Shown here one piece after another: positions 13,301 through 26,200 of a stretch of DNA of 64,000 nt. This DNA is from Paratinospora sagittata (taxonomy: Eukaryota > Streptophyta > Magnoliopsida > Ranunculales > Menispermaceae). The DNA is taken from NCBI GenBank assembly GCA_035771175.1, contig CM069593.1, positions 49,268,054 to 49,332,053 on the forward strand, given 5' to 3'. The notes below the pieces were generated by a model. The model saw nothing but the letters and a program-made list of their open reading frames with translations, was not told where the DNA came from and ran no database searches. The position numbers and the translations under genes were made by a program. How positions within the stretch are numbered: the stretch's first letter is position 1; each line of letters opens with the position of its first letter.

Positions 13301-14426
13301 TATGCCATAAAGAGAAGTCCAAATCATAGCTGGGGCTTCTTATATTGAACAAAATAAAAATATGTAAGTACAAAATTGGATAAAAGTAAACAAGTTTAAT
13401 GACTTTTGCAAAATGCTTGTTCACAATAAGACTACAAATTTTAAATAAACAATAATAATTACATTCAAAGTACAGAAAAGCGCAATGCTCTTGCATATAT
13501 AGTGTCCTAACAATGCAAGCAGAAATCAAATGATTCTACAGAGATGGCAAACGCAAGGAAGTTTAAAATATGAAATATCTGCAATCTTATGGATTTATTG
13601 TGGGGGAAAATACAAGGATAGAAGTAAAATAAAGAGACCGAGCTTGATCCATAAACAGCTAAAGATATCTAAGTCACCTTACTTAATTGTGGGGGAAAAT
13701 ACAAGGATAGAAGTAAAATAAAGAGACCGAGCTAGATCCATAAACAGCTAAAGATATCTAAGTCACCTTACTTAATTTCACATCAAGATTATCCATAATC
13801 TTTTGCAGGCATCTCTATGCCACATGTAACTTTTTCACAAGCTACCTAGATGACTGCTTCAAGCATTTTAACCATTCCCAAAAAATGAATAATTAATAAA
13901 TAATAAGCAATAAATAAATAAATCTCAATTTGAAGCCATCCAAATAGAATGTTGCATCAACAGCTCCAGAGACCAGTTATTTTACATACGAATAGTCAAT
14001 CGGGCTGTACGATCTTCGTTCCTCAACTGCACAGCTTCGAAACACTAATCCACAAAACCAAATCCAAAGTTTCCAAAAAAAAAAAAACATTCTCCAACGA
14101 AACTTCTTTCATCTACATTTAATCATCAGTTCCACGCAGAAATTCCAAAACCATCACTGCTGCCATTCATCAAGCAAATCCAAAGCATCCAAAGTTTTCA
14201 CACTTTTCTTTCTCCTAACAAATTTCTTACATCTCCAACTAATCATCAATTCCACACAGTAATTCCCCAAACAAAAAATAAAAAAAAATAAATGCGACAA
14301 TTCATCCAATCCTAACAGCCAAACAACCATAACCGTACCTGCGCTATCTTCAACATCTACCACTCTCCTACTATTATCTCTATCTCGCGACGGCAAACGC
14401 TTGTACATCGAGGAAGCTTCTCGCAT
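7384..14426 (-). CDS. SGB1: Major-facilitator sugar porter, SGB1 / probable plastidic glucose transporter group
   Basis: Hexose transporter with about 12 membrane spans. Thirteen exons: 14339-14426, 12746-12857, 12555-12622, 12341-12473, 10385-10484, 10155-10267, 9933-10026, 9474-9627, 9229-9372, 9054-9127, 8757-8845, 8339-8453, 7384-7566. They total 1467 nt, 488 aa. Sugar-porter signatures: GWVADGIGRRR at 108-118, RGT at 174-176, ESP at 229-231, QQLSG at 299-303, DKLGRK at 345-350, a PVPGLLLSEIFPSRIRA-type loop from 401, and VETKGKS at 470-476. The N terminus before the first span is short (about 45 residues), unlike the long transit peptide of pGlcT. Arabidopsis SGB1 is reported in the Golgi, so a plastid location is not assured. 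Start ATG at 14426 gives MREASSMYKR; a second in-frame ATG at 14408 is possible. Intron 4 (12340 to 10485) is enlarged by repeats. Its neighbour GC5 is also the neighbour of SGB1 in Arabidopsis. Confidence 0.93.
7785..7935 (+). mobile_element. Possible SINE remnant in transporter intron 12
   Basis: TTAGCCTAGTTGCC near 7787 fits an A box. GGGGTTCAAGTCCC near 7877 fits a B box. The block ends in an A-rich tail. A tRNA-like head followed by an A tail is SINE-like, but the box spacing of about 90 bp is too large for a clean tRNA head and no target duplication was seen. Confidence 0.33.
10486..12340. other. Large transporter intron 4 with inserted DNA
   Basis: 1.86 kb, while the other introns of this gene from exon 3 to exon 13 are about 80-800 bp. 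It holds an unusual less AT-rich block (10980-11290) ending in a CGAAGGTAAGG donor-like string, a strong short hairpin (11377-11414), and an RTE-LINE 3' tail (about 11990-12125). Confidence 0.55.
11990..12128 (+). mobile_element. RTE-type LINE 3' end fragment
   Basis: The plus strand carries AATTAAGA-CGATATAACTAC, then AAATGACATCTTAGCC, a GAATGGAGTGGAGGAA-type segment, CATGTAGTCAACCCACATAG, and a closing run of GTTGA repeats. The same series occurs at 32600-32757 and, inverted, at 37860-38010. It matches the conserved 3' tail of plant RTE-clade LINEs. Only the tail is present. Confidence 0.6.
13597..13774. repeat. 89-bp tandem duplication in transporter intron 1
   Basis: Two adjacent 89-bp units (13597-13685 and 13686-13774) begin with ATTGTGGGGGAAAATACAAG. 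They differ at one base that I can see (AGCTTG versus AGCTAG). Near-identity implies a recent duplication. Confidence 0.9.
14080..14275. repeat. Diverged direct duplication in transporter intron 1
   Basis: The stretch near 14090-14150 and the one near 14200-14270 share TTTC-TCTACAT/TTACATCTCC, then TAATCATCA(G/A)TTCCAC and AATTCC in the same order. They look like an old duplication of about 100 bp. Confidence 0.5.
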
Positions 14427-14830
14427 CGCTCGATTTCCCCCGCGATCCCAACAAGACACCAATCTTTCCACCTATACAATCAAAACGCAGAAGCAGCAGC
14501 TACCGATCGATCCGAAATCATACCTAAAGTTGCAAGCGAAATTAATTAAAAAAAAAAAAAAAAAAAAAAAAACAAGACTCCAAAAAAATATGATGAGATA
14601 TGAGGTTTTCGGAGTTCTTATATTAGAAGATACAATCCAAAATCCACAACACCGGCAGCAGCAGAAGAGCTGCGGATCTGAAACCATACCTAAAATTGCA
14701 AGCGAAAATAGTTTAATGAGAAATGAGGTTTTCGGAGTTTTTGTAATCGAAGAAAAATCCTTTGGAAAAGAAGAAGTAGAAGAAGAAGAAGAAAGTGAGA
14801 TGAGTTAGCTTTGAAAGCTTGCAAAATGGT
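14427..14830 (-). promoter_or_regulatory. Transporter 5' leader with duplicated block; candidate UTR intron
   Basis: Two related blocks (about 14508-14640 and 14672-14763) each carry, on the minus strand, CTCCGAAAACCTCAT and a TTTAG-GTATG donor-like string (GT at 14523-14522 and 14689-14688). A TATAG acceptor-like string at 14476-14472 lies just upstream of the start codon. Splicing from the outer copy gives a plausible 217-bp leader intron. The inner copy would give only 51 bp. An A tract of about 25 nt sits inside the inner copy. Functional roles are inferred. Confidence 0.45.
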
Positions 14831-14989
14831 CTCCCATGTTATTTGCAGCCGACAGAGGAGCGAGTAATAAAGAGAGAGAGAAGAGAAAACAAGACAAACA
14901 TCTGGACTGTTTTTTGGTGGGGTTGAGGGATGGTGTACGATCTACGATGGGTCTTTTGTACAAAGTGTCGTGGTGGAGCGAATGGAATT

Positions 14990-17295
14990 CAGACACGTTT
15001 GGAACGGAAACGTTTATTAGTTTTTAAGGCACCGATGAGGACGCGGACGATTCTCGACCTCTTAGCGAAGTACGTACGTGACATCTCAGCGCACTGATTG
15101 ACTTCTTTTACTTTGTTTTGTTTTTTTAATTAATTTATGGTAGGTGATTAAAGAATGTTAGGGTGGAGTTAAAGTGCACTGTAGATGCTGCATAAAATTT
15201 ATTTAATAGAGTGATACTTCTCTGTACTCGTGTTCTGTGCTCTCTTTTTACACTAACCATGCGTGGATATAGGATTTTTCCTGAATTATTCATATGATAC
15301 GTTATACAAGAAAATCTAATGAATATATACATTTAAATATAAAAGGACAAAGTAAAAAGAGACTTTGTCTAGCATGACTTTTATTTATATTGTCACGCCT
15401 TGTTTAGAGTTCGTTACCTAAATATAATCTTTTATATACAAATTTTTAAGAACACAAAAAATGAATTTGACTGAGTGAATTAAAAGATAATTTTTAACTT
15501 TTGGTTAAAAGAAGATTGTATTTAGTTCGTGATTTGAATATAATTTTTTTTGTATACGAAAATTTTAGAGTACAAAAAACATGGAAAATAAATTTTTAAA
15601 ATTTATAAAATATATATATTACTTTTCAAAAATTAATAAAAAAAATTTATATGCTAAAATTTTAAATTATATTTTAATTTTTAAATCATAAACCAAAGAT
15701 GCAACCAAAATGAAACAAACGAGTTCCACAAGACAAGGTACACTGTGCCTTAAGGACTAACTCTTTATTTAGAGAGACTCAATCCCTTCATGCTTTATTA
15801 GAAGGGGGAGACAGATGCCAAAGGAGGGAAAACCACCGGTCATTGGCAAAAATTGAGAAGTTGAAGGACCAGTTTTGGCTTTCTTTCAAAATTACCCATC
15901 AAACATTATTACTCTTTTAATTATAAATGTTATTTGATGATTTAAAAAACATAATAATAATTTATTCAAATAACTTTTTTTTCCCCCACACATTACATTA
16001 CTGTGAAATCAAAAGATAATATTGCAATTCAACTTACATATAAAGATAATACTTTTGTTTCAAATAAAATTTTGGTGAGAATTTTATTAGTCAATTTATA
16101 TCTAACGCATGTGTATATATGTGTTCTTAATATATAGGCCCCCATTTGGAAGAGCCTTTTCTAAAATACGTGTAAAGTAAAAACACTTTTAAAGATTTTT
16201 TACGACATCTAATTCTATTTAAACTGCAATGAAAAAAACTGTTTTTAACTTTTTAAAGAAGCTAAGAGAAATCAGCTTTTCTCAAAAAGTAAAAACACTT
16301 ATCAAAAAAATATTTTTAAAAAAACTCTCTCAAACAAGGCCATAGTGGGCTATGTCTTAGGTTGTGAGTTTTATTAATTCACAAATTTCCACTCTACTCT
16401 TATAGCTATTAACATTTTACTCTTAGAAACTAAAATTCATATCTTTTAATTATATAGAGAAACTTACGCTTCTACTTATATTAAAATAAAATATTATTTT
16501 TGGTGTCTCAATTGATTTTTACCATAGAATCACCGAATAACTTATATAAGCTGTGCTAATATAACATTAATTAAAATATTATTTAAGGTATTAATGATTG
16601 TACATTATTGATCCTTATCTAATCATATATATTAAGATTTAATAGGATAATTTACAATTATTAATGTCTCAAATTATCTTAAATTACATTACAAGTGATG
16701 TCTCAAATCATGCTACAATTAAAGAAAATTCCTTTAAGATATCATGGAAAGGCATTTTGATGGCACCAATCACCAATTGGAAAACATTAGAGAATATAAG
16801 AGAAGTAAAGGCTGATTTATAGGAACAATAGATTAATGCTCAAAGTTTCGATTCTGGAAAAAAAAAAAAAAAAAAAAAAAAAGGCATCCTCTCCAAAATA
16901 GAGGTCAAGCCGCATAGAAAAACAATGGGCATAAAAAAAAAAAAATTTCATTTAGAAAAGTCTGCAGTAAAAATCATTTTACCACACATTTGCGAATCCT
17001 CACCAATTATACTATACAGATCTCAACCGTGCCCAAGACTCTATACAGCATCTTGCAAGTTCCATAACACCCAGGAAAAAATGCTTACACAAGTTTTGAC
17101 GGACCAAAAAGAAGAAGGAAAGAGCACACAGGCTACATGTTTTGCATGTAGAGTGATTTCAAGAAACATATAAGATTAAATTGCAAGGGTAATAAAAGCT
17201 ATACCACAAAGACGAGTTGAACGGCTTGGTAAGAAAGCAAATGGAGGTAATTATAGACCATGTCAAACAGGATTGGCCCTTTATATCACTCATGA
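14990..17295. other. Intergenic region between transporter promoter and GC5 3' end
   Basis: 2.3 kb of AT-rich DNA with no host gene. It includes a MITE-like block at 16135-16343 and an A tract at 16859-16882. The GC5 3' UTR must lie just below 17296. Confidence 0.55.
16135..16343. repeat. MITE-like element with GGCC-type ends
   Basis: The left edge reads GGCCCCCATTTGG and the right edge CAAACAAGGCC, a terminal inverted pattern common in plant MITEs. The interior holds a hairpin-prone stretch rich in AAAAAGTAAAAACAC. The target duplication is unclear. Confidence 0.45.
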
Positions 17296-20200
17296 TCAAG
17301 CAGTGGTGGTGCCCATTGAAGAAGTTAATATCTGGATCTGCTAACAGTTGAAAAAAACAACAATGAGAGATGAGCATTAAATTTATGAAATGTTTGATGA
17401 AATTTGGGGAATAAAAATACCTTGTTCACGAGCAAGTTAACCTGCTCTCGGTACATCTCCTTTAAGTCCACAATATCTGCTCGGAGTTCTTCTAGCTGTT
17501 CAGTGCATTCAACTTTCACGTGTTATTTCATTCAGACTTGCAAAAGTAGAAAGCCCATTTCTACTTTGAATATATGAATTAATTATGTTGCTAAATGCTA
17601 AGGCTGATCTTCAGTTGTCTCTAGAAAGAGGATCATTTGTTTTGTTCTTAGGAGGCATTGTTGGGAAACTCTCATCTCTCCCTTCTTTGAAGAATCTTGC
17701 TCCTGTTTTCTTTGGCTCACTTCTCATATATTACCATATTTTCATTTTCTTCTCTTTCTAGACTTTAGAGATCAGTTAGATTAGAAACATAACTGGTTTT
17801 TTATATGGCTAGCCAATGGAAATGAAATATAAATTGCAAATTATCCATTAAAGCAATTCAGCTATTTGTAATTATGAACATCATAACAGTTCAAAAATAT
17901 GAGAAACAAATTCATACCTCTTCATCTCGTTCACCCATTAGCTCCAGTGCTGCAGAGTGTCTCCGTCTCAAAGCTTCTAGCTCTGCCCTTAAGCCAGGAA
18001 GAAAAGCTGTTTCTGTACGCAGCTTTTCACACTGCAAAAGCCCTTGCTAATTGTCATATAAAAAAACATCTTTAAAGAAAAGAAAACAGGAAATAGATGG
18101 ATATTGACCTGCGCTGTCATTTTAACTAACTCCTCTGCAAGAGAATCACGGATAGACTCCAAAGATGCCTGGAAGCAACAACAAAATTCTAAGTTTCAGC
18201 CTTTCAAGAGGGGGGGAGGGGAGCCTCGACGCAGAGCAATCAGAGAACAAAATTTCCAAACAGAAGAAAAACATAATAGAACTATAAAACTGATCTACTT
18301 TATTCAAATATGGCAAAGAACTACTATACCTTCAAAGTTCTATGATTAAGTTAGGTCGCAAAATTGGAAATATAAGATCATGACAAGCTGTTTGGTAGGA
18401 GAATAGATACTTAAGTAGAGCAACTTTGGTAGCAGCATGAGTGACATCAACCCCCAAAAAATGGACCAAAAAAGAGAAGAAAACCAAAAAAATAAAAATG
18501 TCAGGGCATGCAGAGAGCAAAAAGAACACCATGTGTTCACAGGAATTGATAAAAAGGACGTTACCCAATGCACAAGGCTCTTGCCATTGCAAGTCTAAGG
18601 AGGGGACATTGTATGCAGCTTTATCTCCATGTTGGAGAGGCTGTGTCTGGATTTGAATTTGTGAACTTCAGCTCACAATGGAAAAACCTCAACTGCCATT
18701 CCTTCAATTCACAGGGCATTGATGAAGCACAAAAAATTTGAGTTCAGAAACCAGAAAGAAAAATAGATCTTTTGACTCTTGAAAGAAATATAGGGCTCTG
18801 TATAGCTGTTGCAGTATGTTTTTTTCTGGTTTTCATGATGCTATGATATGATCATGATTCATCATTATCTATTAAAGAGGTAGAACCGTCCAAACCACAC
18901 AACGTTACCAAATTGTAGCAAAGTTTTCTGCTTTTGCACGTTTCTTTACATCATATATTGGGGCCAAGTGTAGTAGTTGCTGGATACCTCATTAAATGTG
19001 CAAAACCCAAGTGGCCCGCCACAGAGTGACTCAAGTTCAAAGGTACTATAAATTGACAAATCTACTCTATTCAGAAAATGAAGCAGATAGCAGTTTGCTT
19101 TGCGAAGTTGCCCATTTTGCTGAGTGGTTTAATTTGAGGAAAATGGAAAACCAACAAAAATGAATGTGATTGATGTGTGTCAATCAATCAAAAGAGGTTT
19201 AGGAACGGCCAAAAAATGAGTAATAACAAAACAAAGGAGGGGCACATTGATGCAAGTTAAGGTGTTGAAAGAATAAAATCAATGTGAAAAGTTGAGTAGA
19301 TATAGGTGGTAAGAAATGATACTAAGATACCAAACGATATGGATCAATACGGATAGAGCGATCATCACATGCCTTACATACATTGGCATTGACTCCTAAC
19401 CACATGCAGTCCAGTAAAACATTGATTTAAAAAAAATCCCTTTGAATTGCAAGCTATTAGTTGCTGATATGGATGTGTAGGTACTGTTCATGATTCAAAA
19501 CTGTAAAAACTAGAAAACAGCCTTTTATATTTTCAGAAAACAACCTATTTTCTTACTAAAACCTAAAAAAAACTATTTTTAAATATAACCAACCAAACAC
19601 TTTTTCTGTGTTTTCAAGTTTTCAGATACAGAAAACTGAAAACTGTATCCCAATCACAAACCAAACAAGATATCTAATGTTCTACTCCACTGCTGTAACA
19701 ACCTTAGCAAGAGCATTATTCATGGCTCTCATTCTAGCATTAGCAATCAGAAAATCCATGTCTATAACCCTTCCTTTCAACTCATCTTCAATCCGTCTTA
19801 CCATGATGGTATGACATTTCATCTAATTATTAAAAAAATGTCCAACATAGGTACATCATTTGAAATGTCAATTTAACATTGATTAAGATAAAGTGCCTCA
19901 GCCGCAAGTCACAAACCAGCAATTAGAATCAAAGAATGGGCCCAAAATCATGAAAGGAAAAATAAAAGAAACAAAAATATAGAAGAATCATCCTTACCAA
20001 ACGAGACATGTATGAGGCAAGTTCTCCGTCCTTCTGGCGAAGTGTAGCTTCCAATGCACTTGGTGTCATGCTCTTTAGAAAGTAAGGAGCCAAGCTTGCC
20101 TCAGAATGCTTCCTCTCCAATGAACTATCTGATGAATCCAAAGATGCTTGCAAGAAAAAGCTCTCCTCCATACTGCTTAGGCTTCCAGCACTTGAAAGTT

Positions 20201-23200
20201 TTCGCTTGGAGATGGTTCCTGATGAAAATAAGATGATAAGTTGATAAAACACAATCAGCATTATAGGCATTCAAGTCACAAACAAAACCACGGGTTACCA
20301 TTCTCAGAATAAAGGTTTGTGGAATCTGTTGATGGAGCTTGATCAGCTATGCTAGACATTCTAGGATGAGCCAACCTTTCTAAATCCAACCTTGTAGTTC
20401 TCTCAACTTCCAGCTCCTATAAATTAATTAAATCATGAATTAGTAAGGTTATTATGACTATTAGTACAGACTCTAAGAAAAGACCCTAATTGGAAATAAA
20501 TACGAAGAACTTTGAATTGCCAAGTAAGAAAATTGGAGGGAAGCTCGAAGATCAAAAGAGTTCACAAAAGCTGAATTAAGAGAAAATATACAGACTAGAA
20601 TTCATAGAAAAGAGCAAAATGAGGATGTACCTATGATCAACAGCTCAGAGTTCTCAAAATGACTATTTTCAATACTTTAGTCAATCATACATAACAAGGG
20701 AGTGCAGAACTTTTCGTTCGTAAAACTGGCCAACTGGAATAATGCGCCATGCTTTTGAAGTTCCATGTAATAAATTAATCCATTTAAAATTTAATTGAAA
20801 ACATTTAGAAGACAGCTAAATATGTGGCCAGGTATGCTTGATGGAGCAATGTAGCATCCAAGAAACAACATATCTAGAATGAATGTGATTGAGATGAGGA
20901 TACTAGCAACTTGGCATCCAAGAAACAACATATTTCGAATGAATGTTATTGAGATGAGGATGTTGAAAAAACTAAGTAGAAAAACTACAAATAATAGAAT
21001 ATCAAATTAATGTATTTATGAGAGCATGGGTGTAGGCGTGTGAAGTACCAAGGTGATAAGATGAGGAAAAAGCTGGCTCACATGACTAAATCATGTCAAT
21101 GAAGACTAGTGATTATAGTAGTAGGAACACCTGATAGTGCAACCAAAACCAAAATTGCCTAAGGTTGAAGTAGTGGGGAAGAGCATTGGTGTGTTTTCTT
21201 TCAAAAAACTATGAATTGGATAGGGTCAAACGGTGGACCAAGAATCAGTCAATCCAAGTTGCTGGGTCAAAAGTTTTGTTGTTGAAGCATTTTCTCCAAA
21301 GAAAAAATAATAAATAAAAGCTACCGAATGCTGATGATAATAAATGTTATAACTTATTCCTCCATTCCAAAAAAATACCTGTTGCAAGAGTTCCTTTTGT
21401 GTCATTAATTCTTGCAACTCTTGCTTGTGTTTCCTTTTGAGCTCCCTCATTTCTTCTTCAAATTGTTTAGCTCGAACTTCAAGAGTAGCAACTGCCTCCT
21501 GTGCTGCAAGATATTCCTGTTTATTTTCAGAGGCCCTCTGCCTCTCCTTTTCAAGGGACCGAGTAAGCTGAGTCTGCTCTGTTCTAAGGCATGAGACCTG
21601 AAAATTCTCATCAAGTAAGCAAACATTCAACAACAACAGCAGCAGCAGCAACAAAAACAAGAAGAGTAATAACCTGAGCTTCAAGAACAGCCATTCGAGA
21701 TAAAGTTTGAGAAAGGCGCTCGTTCTTGGTGCGCTCATTTTCCTCCGCTGCCGCAGCTTTGGCCTCTGCTTCCTGCGTATTCAAGGGTGGGAAAAAGAAA
21801 TCAGAATTGAAGTCGAAAATTTAGGTCCAAAAATCCTTTTCCAAAATTCTAGAACCTGAAGCCTAGAGTTCAGGGCTCTCTCTACACCAGCCCAGGCTTC
21901 TGCTCTTCGAGCTGTTGTTTCCTGCAATGAGTTACAAACATTAGATACTCAGAACTCAGTATTTCCATATCCAATTCCAAAAATATGTGCAGAAAATTTA
22001 TTAGTAAAGGCTGTTCCCTTCACTTTAATTGACCCCATTTGAAATACAATGTATAACCTGCATAGCTTCAATCTGCCTCAACAGTGGCCTGGTGGATTCA
22101 GGAACTTGTGTAATCAGCTCCTCACAGCGGCGCTCACTTGCCTGGAACCAGGTAAACCAAGATACCATTTCAAATTTAAAAACTGTTGATCACAATCATA
22201 TTTTTGTACACCAAACCAATTCCTATTTGGTAAGAAAGTAAAGAGGAAGCTCAACTCACTTGATAGCGCTTTTGAAGATCATCAATGTCTCTTCGAAGCA
22301 TGTCTTCCCTAAACACTGCCTACAATGTTAATCCAAAGAAATACTGATAAGTGTGCTATTCATAAATCATAATAACTGGAATTCAAAACAGGTTCCAATT
22401 AGTACCTGCTGCTCTTTTCTACTTAGAGTTTGTCTCAGCTCTTCAAGTGTTTGAACCAAAGTACTTTCACGTTCCTCTGCTTCTCTCAGACGACTCTCAA
22501 GTTCAGTCCTGGCTTCATTATTGGCACGTGCCTCTGCTAATGATTCAGCCTCCCTCGCTGCATTCAGAGCATTCATGTAATGTTCTTTCTGGGCAGCAAG
22601 TTCTGCTTGATGTTTCTCTATTGTTTCTTGCAGAAACTTCTCAGTCGCTGCTTTGTCTTTCTTAATACTCTCCACTTTGTTCTCTTCTCCCTTGAGAATG
22701 GGAAAGATAAAATATAAGCTCATCAGTAGATAAATAGTTTTTCAGGAAAGAGATAAGAGTTCAATGAAGTATACATCCTTTCCTAAAGAAGACGTACTTC
22801 AGAACTTCAAGTTTTCATAGTAAAGACAATTTTTGCAGCATAAAAGAAAATTAAAACAGTGGCTGCATTATGAGCACAAATCAGAATGGTCACTGCTAAG
22901 TGGCAAGAGTACATGATTCTAAAACCAGCACACAAAGTAGTTAGAGCCTTAAATCAGAATCAAATTGATTTGGAGGTTGGAAAATTAAATCTGGATTTGA
23001 ACCAATGAATTATAAGATTCAAATATTTATTATTATGAATTGTGCATATACATAACATATATATATCCATTATACATTTGTAACTTTATCAAATTATTTT
23101 CAAATTAGCAGAGAAGATAGATATTTTATTATTGTCACCTCCTATACCACCTTTCAGTAAGCTAATACTGGCACAAATTGATCTTTGAAGATAGCTTTCT

Positions 23201-26200
23201 GATTAAAGAACCCATTTTCATTGAAAAAAAAAATCAGTTTATTCTAAAATTTTTATCCAGGTTCAATAGTCTACATCTAAATGTTCTGATTAATAAATTA
23301 AACATATTTTTGTAACTTCTCTTTTTATTAATACAACTCTGTTTCCTATCAATAAAAGTAATTAAATTTTCTCTACGATTGACCTGACAAATATAAGCCT
23401 TATGCTTGAGATTTATGATACTAAAACTTCTTTTGTTCCTTTTCTGTAAAAATCAATGTGAACAGTTAGAGGTGATTGTCAATGGTTAGAGGTGATTCAT
23501 AAATCATAAGATGCTATTATTATTTTCAAGATTCACTACAGGATTCAAAAGCATAGGTTTAAGCTAAAGATTCGAATCATTCCTTAAATTAAATCATGAA
23601 TTCTAAGATTCATAAATTAGAATCAAGATTCTAGCATGGAATCAAATAGGGGAATTTGCAAACTCAATAAATGAATTGTTGTTTAATGGCTTATCACTAT
23701 CAATGCTACTTGCATAAGTGTGAAAATTTAAAAGATAGATAGTATGCACCACTTTAGCTAGAACACTCTACCGAAGCATTGCAATTACATTTTTGCTCTA
23801 GCTCAACTCAACAAAGATTTTTCCCAACTATATAGGCTACATGAATCCACTTCTCCACTCTACTATATATCTTCTGTTATACAAGTGGTTGTCTCTCTTA
23901 TCTATCTATACTCATGTTAATATAGGTCTTCCTCTTCCTCTATTGTTATTGTTGCTAGTTAATACATTGCTCTTCCTAATCATGACGTCTAATGGTATTT
24001 GTTGTATTTTGTCAATATTCTACACCACCTTAATTGGTTGTTTCTCATTTCATTTACAATTAGGGTTACTACTACTATTTCTTGAAAATGTTCATTTCTA
24101 ATTTTATATTTAATGATTTACTACCCATCCATCTTATACTTCACATTTTCAATGCATGCAAATTATTAGTATACTATTTCTTTATTGCCTAATATTCTAT
24201 TCATAAATCACGGGTAGCTTAATAGCGGTTTTATAAAACTTTCTTTTCTACTTCAATGGACTATATAATCATACAACTTTCTACATTGACCATTTATAAT
24301 CCTCTAATTAACATCATCTCGTATTTTTAATCCATCAAATAGCATTTCACGTATTCCATATTACTCATACTATTATACTAATTAAGGGCGAATCTTGAGA
24401 CAAAGCAAGGTAAATACTAGGCCATAGTAACCTGGAGGTCTCAGGTGCAAATATAAAAATATTCTCCCTACAATGTAAATGTAAGACTGCGTATAATGAA
24501 AAAAATCTCATGCATTGAGTACAATATCATTGCTAAGTTGAACATTGGAGGGTGGTCATTTTTTACTACAATTTGGTCAGTATTGAAAGAGAGGAATGCC
24601 AGAGTTTTTTAGGGGGTGGAGTCCAATGTTTGGGAAGAGTCTCACTTTTTTGCTTCTTTGCGGGTTAGTGAAACCAAACTGTGTAGAGGGTAAAGGTTAG
24701 GGGCGTGGTTGAGGAACTAGAGTAACAATTTAGTCATGTTTGTAAGCCCCATAAGAGAACAACTTGTCCTCTCATGGGGGTTACTTATAACTTTATTATA
24801 TTTAATATAATAACATGCTTCCAATAAAAAAACACCTTAAATGTCATCTTAATAGCACTAAAATTTTGTTATAGATATAGTTTATGAAGATTTTACTTTT
24901 TATAGAGCAAATCTCTTCAAATTTCGCTCAATTGATTTAATAGTTTAAAGTAAGAGTCAACTTGTTCAAATAATTTTAGTGAATCTCCAAAGACCAAACA
25001 TAGAATTCATTTATCACATAGGCTCAAAAGGCATCTTAATTATGAAAAAACTAGAGCTAGATTTTGAACCTATAGTCTTAACTTGATACACATGATTACA
25101 TGGTTAGGTGTCCACCTAACATCTCTAACTTTTGGGTCCAAAAATTATCTGACATGGTTTTAGAGCTTAGGTTTGTTAGAGGTCTCGATTATAAGCCTCT
25201 CTATATGCATTTGTTTTTTCCTATTCGCATGTCTAGTATTAATCGGTTTGTTAGTCTCTTCACGCATAAGATGGGGTTGCACCTGCACATGTTCAAACTT
25301 GATTGCAAAAGAGCTATTATGAGACATTATTGAAAGTGTTAGAATTCTTTAGTAATCACCTATTGAAGTGATAGAGGGCCATCCTACCTAAGGCACAAGG
25401 AGCAAGGCAAGATGCACACCTTAGCGAAATAAGGTGAATAAATAAAAGTTGCTTTATCGGGTCCTGACAGAGTCACAATGGCTTTCTTCAAAAATCTTGG
25501 GAGGTGATCAAAGATGATTTAATGAAGGTCTTTGATGAGTTCTACACTTCTACAACAACAATGTTATCAATGCCAGAACAAGTGAGACTTATATTTGCTT
25601 AATTCCGAAAAAAGGTGACTCTTGGAAGATTAAGGACTTCAGACCTATCAGCCTTGTGACCAGTCTCTATAAGATCATTGCTAAGGTTTTGGAAAATAGG
25701 TTATGAGCGATCCTCCACAATACAGTTGGGATTATCCAGTCGACCTTTATACATGATAGACAGATCCTGGACGCGGTACTAATTGCTAATGAAGCGGTAG
25801 AGGATTATCGTTGTAGGGGCAAGGAAGGCGTTGTGTTCCAAGTGGACTTCACAAAAGCGTATGACTCGATGGATTGGGACTTCTTGGATTTCACACTAGA
25901 TAGGAAAGGTATGGGTGAGAGGTGGAGGAAATGGATCGGGGATTGTTTGAAATCGGTATCCTACTCTGCTATTATCAATAGAAGACCCAAGGGAAAATTC
26001 TCAGCTAAGAGAGGTCTGAGACAAGGTGACGCACAATCTCCCTTCCTGTTTACATTGGTGGCTTATGGGCTAGGCAGAATGATGGACCATGCAAGACAAT
26101 GCTCCATTATTTGGGGGTTCAGAGTTGGGGCTAAGGAGGTGGAAGTTTCTCATTTACAGTATGCGGATAACACTTTGTTTTGTTTGCATGGATCGGAAAG

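Noticed and set aside
14401..14808. 135-codon plus-strand open frame with Lys/Glu runs
   Set aside because: It overlaps the transporter start and its duplicated leader on the opposite strand. The repeats MRYEVFGV and MRNEVFGV come from the DNA duplication, not from a protein family.
25100..25333. 77-codon open frame with an ACATGGTTTTAGAGCTTAGG string resembling an initiator-Met primer-binding context
   Set aside because: The resemblance to TGGTATCAGAGC is weak and no LTR or Copia domain lies on either side.
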